From CAZELM01 sp964512995 (GTDB lineage: Bacteria; CSSED10-310): a DNA stretch of 13,877 nt. The position numbers and the translations under genes are program-made. The stretch spans positions 1 through 13,877 of the forward strand of contig CAZELM010000073.1 in assembly GCA_964512995.1 (NCBI GenBank), read 5' to 3'. Of the stretch, positions 8,790-13,877 are shown piece by piece (the stretch's first letter is position 1; each line of letters begins with the position of its first letter). The notes under the pieces were generated by a model. That model saw only the letters and a program-made list of their open reading frames with translations. It did no database searches and was not told the DNA's origin.

Positions 8790-8817
8790 TTGACGATATG
8801 AGAGATGGAGTTATAAT
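8790..8817 (+). promoter_or_regulatory. Sigma70-type promoter for collagen-like gene 2
   Basis: TTGACG (8790-8795, 5/6 match) and TATAAT (8812-8817, perfect) are 16 bp apart. Predicted initiation is near 8824, leaving a leader of about 95 nt before ATG 8920. This is the best promoter match seen in the window. Confidence 0.75.
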
Positions 8818-8839
8818 CAAGAATGCATAGGGGATTATA
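8812..8839. promoter_or_regulatory. Dyad-symmetric element joining the two -10 boxes
   Basis: TATAATC (8812-8818) and GATTATA (8833-8839) form perfect 7-bp inverted arms around a central ATGCAT (8823-8828). All share one axis at 8825/8826; 10 of 14 base pairs across the 28 bp are symmetric. The arms are the -10 boxes of the two promoters themselves. It may be a regulator-binding site or simply two mirrored promoters. Confidence 0.55.
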
Positions 8840-8862
8840 TCATATTACTCGATGGGGATGAA
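8834..8862 (-). promoter_or_regulatory. Extended -10 promoter for collagen-like gene 1
   Basis: The minus strand reads TGATATAAT (8842 down to 8834), a perfect -10 with the TG of an extended -10. The -35 position 17 bp upstream (8862 to 8857) reads TTCATC, a poor match. Predicted initiation is near 8827, moving left, so the transcript would start within a few bases of where the facing promoter starts. Confidence 0.55.
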
Positions 8863-8919
8863 CAGGCGAACTGAATTTACTTGATCATCCAAGGTAATCC
8901 GACAAAGGAGGACTGAATT

Positions 8920-10915
8920 ATGAATCGCATTTTACCCGTATCGATTCTATTTTTTTTATGTGTATCTGGTGTGATCGTTGCGCAGATACCCAGAGAATTC
9001 AATTATCAAGGACAGCTTTTTGACACACAGGGAGATCCGTTGAATGGGACTTACGACTTTGGATTTATCATTCTGGATTCAGAAACCGAGGGTTCTGTTA
9101 TCTGGTCAGAAACACAGGGGAATGTCACAGTGGAAAACGGATTGTTTCAGGTTACGCTGGGTACCATCAATCCTTTAGAAATCGATTTCGATGGACGCTC
9201 TTGGTTGGAGATCATCATTGATGGAGAAACCATGTCACCCCGGCAACCACTTCATGCAATCGGTCAGGCATTGAATGCTCAGGATGTTTTCGATCAATCG
9301 ATACATCCCCGGAGTATTGACATTTTGGGTTTTGGTCCGGTGATTAATGAATCAGGACAGTGGATTGGAGATCCCACCGGCTTGATGGGACCCCAGGGAA
9401 TTCAAGGACCGACCGGTCCCATGGGACCGCAGGGAATTCAGGGATCGACCGGAGACATCGGTCCGCAAGGCATTCAAGGCGTCCAGGGTGTTCAAGGTCC
9501 CACTGGACCGATTGGACCGCAGGGTATCCAGGGTCCAATTGGCGAGACCGGACCTCAGGGTGAACAGGGCGTTCAGGGCGTCAGAGGTCCCACTGGTCCA
9601 CAAGGTATTCAAGGTGTACAGGGGCCTGTCGGAGATACAGGACCTCAGGGTGAACAGGGCATTCAGGGCGTCAGAGGCCCCACAGGTCCACAAGGTATTC
9701 AAGGTGTGCAGGGACCTGTCGGAGATACAGGACCTCAGGGTGAACAGGGCATTCAGGGCGTCAGAGGCCNNNNNNNNNNNNNNNNNNNNNNNNNNNNNNN
9801 NNNNNNNNNNNNNNNNNNNNNNNNNNNNNNNNNNNNNNNNNNNNNNNNNNNNNNNNNNNNNNNNNNNNNCTACCGGACCGATTGCCGGAAGCAACTCCCA
9901 ATTCATTTACAACAATGATGGAAGCGCAGGTGGATCGGACGTGTACTACAACGATGCCAACGGCTTTGTCGGAATCGATATCGCAAATCCTCCGAATAAA
10001 CTCACGGTGGCTGATGGTCACATCACGACCTATAATAATGGAGTGAATGTTCCCAATTTCGGAGCAAGTATGGCGCAAGATTTCAATACTTTTTCACGCC
10101 CATCATCCATTTCATTTGTTCAGATCACGGATACATACCCGGAACCGGGCAGTATACTCCGTATGCAATCCACTGGTGGTGACCCGATGTTTTACTGGAA
10201 TGGATTATCCCTCGATGGCGGCATCAACCGGTACATCGTATTCAAACTCCGCTGGGTCAGTGGTGGTACATCCTGGCAAGGGACCACATACTATTCAACC
10301 AGCAGCCATGGACACGCAGAAACGTATCGACAGACATATTCAGGCGATCTCAGCGGGAACTGGAAAATTTATGTTCTCGATATGTGGAATCTGAATCAGG
10401 GTGGAACGGACTGGATGGATAACACAATCACGTCGATTCGGTGTGATTGGTCGAATGAAACCGGAGGCATTTTTGAATTGGATTGGATCGCAATCGGCTC
10501 CGATTGCCCCGTTCCATTGTTAAGCCTCTCCAGTAAAAGCGGTGATGGTTTTAATTCCATGATGGGAAATGAGATTACCACTAGCTCCCCATTCAGTGAA
10601 TGGTTTGAAAGTGAAGAGGAAAGCACGGCCGGCGCATTGATCGGTTTGAATGAAAAAACCGGTTATGTACGCGTGTGGCGTATCGGTGATCCCTTCATCG
10701 GAATCTGCTCCGCTCATTCCGGTTCTCTTGATCATGTAAACAAGAATTCCGGAATGCCGGAAACTGAACCGAGTGACCATTATATCCGTGTGCAGATGGT
10801 CGGACAGGCAGACATCAGGAGTGAGGATATTGTGGAAGAAGGTCGTCGCGTCATGACCCCAGATGGACAAGTGATCGGGTGGCGACTACCCAATGGAACT
10901 GTCCTGATCAGATAG
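8920..10915 (+). CDS. Collagen-like secreted protein 2, interrupted by assembly gap
   Basis: Paralogue of the divergent gene, read here as one gene across 100 N. The frames before and after the N run differ by one, which means nothing because a 100-N run is a conventional gap of unknown size. Before the gap: signal peptide 1-21 ending in VIVA before QIP, N-terminal beta domain 22-153 matching the paralogue almost motif for motif (NYQGQL, PLNGTYDF, IDFDGRSWLEI), then Gly-X-Y collagen from residue 154. After the gap: GPIAGSNSQFIYNN linker; a beta-rich domain at about 10060-10520 with WKIYVLDMW...ITSIRCDW...GIFELDWIAIG, a pattern seen in carbohydrate-binding-like sandwiches; and a C-terminal region (SPFSEWFE, GYVRVW, GDPFIGICSAHSG, EEGRRVMTPDGQVIGWRLPNG) resembling the peptidase G2/intramolecular-chaperone domains of phage tail proteins. 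At least 630 aa. Confidence 0.87.
9586..9765 (+). repeat. 90-bp collagen repeats next to the gap
   Basis: Two near-identical 90-bp units encode 30 residues each (GPTGPQGIQGVQG then PVGDTGPQGEQGIQGVR), with only about four base differences. Half a further unit precedes them at 9541-9585. They run straight into the N run, so the true copy number is unknown. Confidence 0.92.
9770..9869. other. Assembly gap (100 N)
   Basis: Exactly 100 undetermined bases lie inside the collagen region of gene 2. The flanking short-period repeats explain the failure to assemble. Real length, copy number and reading frame through this stretch cannot be known from the window. Confidence 0.97.
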
Positions 10916-10936
10916 CATTCGTTCACTATTGAATCC

Positions 10937-10980
10937 AAAAGAGACAACACACTGTAATTGATGTGTTGTCTCTTTTTTTT
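10937..10980 (+). terminator. Strong intrinsic terminator, probably bidirectional
   Basis: AGAGACAACACA (10940-10951) pairs perfectly with TGTGTTGTCTCT (10962-10973) around a 10-base loop, and T8 (10973-10980) follows on the plus strand. It lies 22 bases past the stop of collagen-like gene 2. Read from the other strand the same stem is followed by TTTT, so it can also serve the convergent nucleotidase gene, whose stop codon (10979-10981) overlaps the T-tract. Confidence 0.92.
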
Positions 10981-12556
10981 AATTTATTCGAGTAATCCGA
11001 TTGATTGGAGTAGCGATTATTTCTTTTCGCATCCGGATCGTATCCACCAGCAGTTCCCGCAGCGGCAATCCGGTTTTTATCACAGGTCGGTCTTTCAACA
11101 TGGAGTATCCATCTCCACCTTCAGCCATGAAATCCGTAATCGCTACCTGATATCTGGAATCCGGATCCAGTGGATCTCCATTGATCCGGATGTCAAACAC
11201 CTCGTGATTTTTGATCGTGAACGTGATCCCGGAAACCTGCAGGAATCCTCCGTCCTCATCTGCCCGTGTTCCGCGAACAGATCGTTTCAACACCTCCTGC
11301 AAGATGTCTCCGGAAATTTCACTCCTCAAGAGTTCATTGGCATAGGGCATGACCTGGAACACCTCTTCAATCGTGACCGGTCCCTCATCAATACTGGCAC
11401 GAAGGCTCCCGCTATTGAGCAATGCTATTGACGCACCAGTATACTCACGCATCACATCTGTGACAAAGTTGCCGAGGGTTGTCTCTTCGTATCGGATGTG
11501 CTCCCGATCTCCATTGAGATAATCCTGAGCGGTACCGATTTCCACTTTGAATATGGCGTCCAGCCGGGAACTGAATGAATGGACCATCTCGTGAATTTCC
11601 GGATCGTCCAGTATGTCTGCTGTGATGGGATAATAGGTCCAGTTTGTGACATGGGAATCTTTTGTCGTGGGATCGATGACCACATCACAGCGGCCCAGAT
11701 ACCTTCCTTTTTCAAACGCCTGGAATATCGGAACATTTCCGATCAATTTCCGGGGATTTAACAGGATCTGGTCATGACCGCCAATAATGGCAGTGAGACC
11801 TGGCAATCTTCGAGCGATTTCTTCATCGGTTCGTGCCTCACAGTGGGACAGGACAATCACCGGTCCATTTGCATGCATATTATGATACGTCTTCATAACA
11901 GACTCCACCGGATCCAGAATGGTGAGGTCTTCTACATTGGATGGTTTCGTTGTTACCATGAGTTGAGATGTTGTTACGCCAATAACGGTGAGGTTGATTC
12001 CATCGGATACAGGGAGAACATGAAATGGTTCACAGAGTAATTGATCTGTCGATTTTATTTGAATATTCGAACTCAGGATTGGAAATGTAGCCATTGATTG
12101 AAGGTGGAGAAAATTCTCCATCCCGAAATCGAACTCATGATTCCCCGATGTCATTGCATCCACACCGATAAAATTGAAACAATGCATATCCGGTTCACCT
12201 TTGAACTCGGTGGACATTGGAGTTCCCTGCAGCATATCCCCTGCAAACAGCACAAAGGTCGGGACATGCTGCTCAGTGTTCTCCGCTTCGATCTTCTGGA
12301 TGAGATGCGCTATCCTGGCGATTCCGCCTGTTTCCACACTCTGGCTATTCTCTTTTACCGGGAAAGGGGTAAGATATCCATGCAGATCGTTAAAAAAAAG
12401 GATGGTCAATCGCAATGAGGATTTTTCCGGGAGATTCGCAGGATCGGACAGATTTTGTTTTGCAGTCATTGGACAATGTCCGCATCCCATCAGGCAACCT
12501 ACAAGCAGAAAGGTAAAAATCAATCGAGTGCTGAAGTAATTAAGAAATAGATGCAT
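10979..12556 (-). CDS. 5'-nucleotidase / UshA-family metallophosphoesterase
   Basis: The product is a 525-aa exported enzyme of the UshA/5'-nucleotidase family, which hydrolyses nucleotides or related phosphate esters in the periplasm or at the surface. The N-terminus (RLIFTFLLVGCLMGCGHC) has a hydrophobic core and possible lipobox cysteines near residues 21 and 25, so it may be a lipoprotein. Metal-site motifs of the N-terminal metallophosphoesterase domain are present: NDLHG near 56, AGDMLQG near 105, GNHEFD near 138, SHCEA near 238 and GGHDQ near 260. The C-terminal substrate domain has LGNFVTDVMR, NSGSLRASI, GGFLQVSG and DFMAEGGDGYSM. AAGGAG lies 6 nt before the chosen ATG; an ATG 4 nt further upstream is out of frame and stops at once. 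The exact substrate is not determined. It lies downstream of the third collagen-like gene on the same strand. Confidence 0.93.
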   Translation of the reverse strand: MHLFLNYFSTRLIFTFLLVGCLMGCGHCPMTAKQNLSDPANLPEKSSLRLTILFFNDLHGYLTPFPVKENSQSVETGGIARIAHLIQKIEAENTEQHVPTFVLFAGDMLQGTPMSTEFKGEPDMHCFNFIGVDAMTSGNHEFDFGMENFLHLQSMATFPILSSNIQIKSTDQLLCEPFHVLPVSDGINLTVIGVTTSQLMVTTKPSNVEDLTILDPVESVMKTYHNMHANGPVIVLSHCEARTDEEIARRLPGLTAIIGGHDQILLNPRKLIGNVPIFQAFEKGRYLGRCDVVIDPTTKDSHVTNWTYYPITADILDDPEIHEMVHSFSSRLDAIFKVEIGTAQDYLNGDREHIRYEETTLGNFVTDVMREYTGASIALLNSGSLRASIDEGPVTIEEVFQVMPYANELLRSEISGDILQEVLKRSVRGTRADEDGGFLQVSGITFTIKNHEVFDIRINGDPLDPDSRYQVAITDFMAEGGDGYSMLKDRPVIKTGLPLRELLVDTIRMRKEIIATPINRITRIN

Positions 12557-12581
12557 GCATTACTCCTTTTCCAAACAAGTA

Positions 12582-12613
12582 AATCCTGGAAGAACGATTG
12601 CTCTTCCAGGATT
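12582..12613 (-). terminator. Hairpin between collagen-like gene 3 and nucleotidase gene
   Basis: AATCCTGGAAGA (12582-12593) pairs perfectly with TCTTCCAGGATT (12602-12613) around an 8-base loop. On the minus strand it lies about 50 bases past the stop of collagen-like gene 3 and is followed by a broken T-tract (TTTACTTGTTTGG), then by the nucleotidase ribosome binding site. It may be a leaky terminator or an mRNA-stabilising hairpin that lowers downstream expression. I saw no clear promoter between the two genes. Confidence 0.6.
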
Positions 12614-12662
12614 CACTCCTCATAGAAATACTAAATTTAACGTTCAGGTCCAGAAATTGCGA

Positions 12663-13877
12663 TCAATTTTTCCACACCATGATGCTAAGCTGGCCATTGT
12701 TTACAGACCCAGCAGAACCTCCATCTGCATATTCCTGAATCGAGATCGTGTGCGTTCCAGAAGGAATCGCGCCAACCCAGGAATTGGATTGATCAAACCA
12801 AGCGACGACTGCGTTACTTGGATTTCGAAGCCCTCCATAGTCATCGATACGGCTACTGTCGAGGTACATAAAACTGTATGTCGCACCACCGGTATTGGGA
12901 TTTGTAGCGAGTGCTTTCCACATGGCAATAACGGTAGCGGGACCGGTGATTGTCTGTGAAACAACTGTGGTATACACACCAACAGGAACAGTACCAGACC
13001 AATTCCGTACATAGGGAATTGGACCACTGGCCTGAGTTGTCCCATCCGGGAACTTATATCCAGTGGCAGTAGAATAAATCTGGCCCGTAACCTGCAATTT
13101 GCTTGCTGGAGCGGTTGTTCCGATACCCACGTTCCCGGAATTGTATGCCCAGGACATCACCGTGCTGTCTGAACCATTATCCCTCCGGAAAAGTTCGATC
13201 GTATCCGTTGATGCAACGTATTTCATGCCACCGCCATATACCTGGCTTTGGCCCGCGTAGATCGTTGCATTGACCTGATCATCGCCGGTTGTTCCGTCTC
13301 CGCAGATCATCAATGATGCATTTCCTGATGTATTCGTTGTAAACAATTTCAGGTTCGCGTCAGTTGGTCGTTGAATATGAAGTGAGGCGGTCGGCGAATC
13401 TGTTCCCATACCGATATCATCCGAATTATAAGCCCAGGACATCACCGAACTATCGACCCCACTATCTCGTCGGAACAGATGGGTCCGGTCGGTCGGTGCA
13501 TCGTATTTGATTCCCCCTCCATACACCTGACTTTGTCCAGCATAGAGCGATGCATTGACCTGATCCTCGCCGGTTGTGCCATCACCACACACCATCAAGG
13601 ATGCGGTTCCCGATGTATCTGTTGCGAACAGCTTCATATTCGTGCTCGTACCACTCTGGATATGGAGTGGAGACGAGGGCGCATCTGTTCCGATGCCGAT
13701 ATATCCACTGGAGTTATCAAAATACATTTCTGCGCCGCCAGAAACACCATTATTGTTATAGATAATTTGCTTGTTGATACCCGCGATGGGTCCGGGGATT
13801 CCCTGCGGTCCAGTCGCTCCCTGTGGACCCTCAGCTCCCTGCAATCCCTGGGGACCCGTTGGTCCCACGATTCCCTG
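12663..13877 (-). CDS. Collagen-like secreted protein 3, 5' end outside window
   Basis: This is the C-terminal 404 residues of a third member of the family. The frame is open through the right edge (QGIVGPTGPQG), so the signal peptide and N-terminal domain would lie beyond the window; the GTG at 13866-13868 is an internal Val, not a start. Visible modules are the end of a Gly-X-Y region, the linker GPIAGINKQIIYNNNG with YFDNSSGYIGIGTDAP, two tandem 95-residue units, a short GIGTTAPASKLQVTGQIYS segment and a final beta-sandwich head (IPSGTHTISIQEY, VNNGQLSIMVW) that resembles the head of collagen-like protein 1. The protein is probably surface-exposed and trimeric by analogy with other collagen-stalked proteins. 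Function and ligand are unknown. Confidence 0.87.
   Translation of the reverse strand, partial: QGIVGPTGPQGLQGAEGPQGATGPQGIPGPIAGINKQIIYNNNGVSGGAEMYFDNSSGYIGIGTDAPSSPLHIQSGTSTNMKLFATDTSGTASLMVCGDGTTGEDQVNASLYAGQSQVYGGGIKYDAPTDRTHLFRRDSGVDSSVMSWAYNSDDIGMGTDSPTASLHIQRPTDANLKLFTTNTSGNASLMICGDGTTGDDQVNATIYAGQSQVYGGGMKYVASTDTIELFRRDNGSDSTVMSWAYNSGNVGIGTTAPASKLQVTGQIYSTATGYKFPDGTTQASGPIPYVRNWSGTVPVGVYTTVVSQTITGPATVIAMWKALATNPNTGGATYSFMYLDSSRIDDYGGLRNPSNAVVAWFDQSNSWVGAIPSGTHTISIQEYADGGSAGSVNNGQLSIMVWKN
13101..13670 (-). repeat. Two tandem 285-bp (95-aa) repeats
   Basis: Units at 13386-13670 and 13101-13385 encode 95 residues each and share about two thirds of their residues. Conserved blocks include LHIQ, ASLM.CGDGTTG, DQVNA, YAGQSQVYGGG, LFRRD and VMSWAYNS. 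Each ends in a GxGT..P motif, the linker that precedes repeats in many bacterial fibre proteins. The mainly beta, glycine-rich character suggests a trimeric stalk segment, which is inference. Confidence 0.9.

Noticed and set aside
8728..8911. Inverted repeat CCTCCTTTGT/ACAAAGGAGG flanking the divergent promoter region, as in an invertible promoter
   Set aside because: The arms are simply the two identical ribosome binding sites on opposite strands. Ten bases are short for recombination sites and no recombinase gene is nearby.
9488..10915. Separate gene starting at 9488
   Set aside because: Its first part is an out-of-frame reading of collagen codons, and it joins the true C-terminal frame only because the gap was written as 100 N.
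6931..10915. Prophage tail-fibre locus
   Set aside because: The collagen and fibre-like modules resemble tail fibres, but the proteins have signal peptides, and no tail, head, integrase or lysis gene is present. A cellular surface role fits better.

Overview
The window looks like a chromosomal contig from a Gram-negative, heterotrophic bacterium, probably an uncultivated lineage assembled from a metagenome. The signs are two ordinary housekeeping genes (lepA, hemW), strong Shine-Dalgarno sequences, a secreted tricorn-type protease, a lipoprotein-like 5'-nucleotidase, several secreted collagen-like proteins and a 100-N scaffold gap. The N-terminal domain of the collagen-like proteins is of a kind I associate with environmental Gram-negative phyla, but the sequence alone does not fix the phylum.

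Layout. Positions 49-357 (-) hold a small unrecognised ORF with an awkward start. Positions 619-3810 (-) encode a complete exported tricorn-family S41 protease, followed by an intrinsic terminator at 464-499. A divergent 202-bp spacer leads to lepA (4013-5809, +), which overlaps hemW (5802-6914, +) by 8 bp, so the two are translationally coupled. Positions 6931-8719 (-) and 8920-10915 (+) are a divergent pair of collagen-like secreted proteins. They share a signal-peptide style, N-terminal domain and linker, but carry different C-terminal heads. The spacer between them carries two facing promoters arranged as a dyad. The first gene of the pair is out of frame at a T9 tract inside its signal peptide. 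The second is interrupted by the assembly gap inside its collagen repeats. A strong hairpin terminator at 10940-10980 separates the + gene from a 5'-nucleotidase/UshA-like gene (10979-12556, -). Upstream of that lies a third collagen-like gene (12663 to the window end, -), truncated by the window, with tandem 95-residue repeats and a head resembling that of the first.

How it fits together. The left half is housekeeping plus protein turnover. The right half is a cell-surface locus with three modular proteins of the form signal peptide, N-terminal beta domain, Gly-X-Y triple helix, conserved linker, variable head, plus an exported nucleotidase. The most notable observations are the homopolymer frameshift, which could be an on/off switch, transcriptional slippage or a base error; the symmetric facing -10 boxes between two paralogues; and the swapping of heads on a common collagen stalk. 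No RNA genes, CRISPR arrays, insertion sequences or integration signs were seen.
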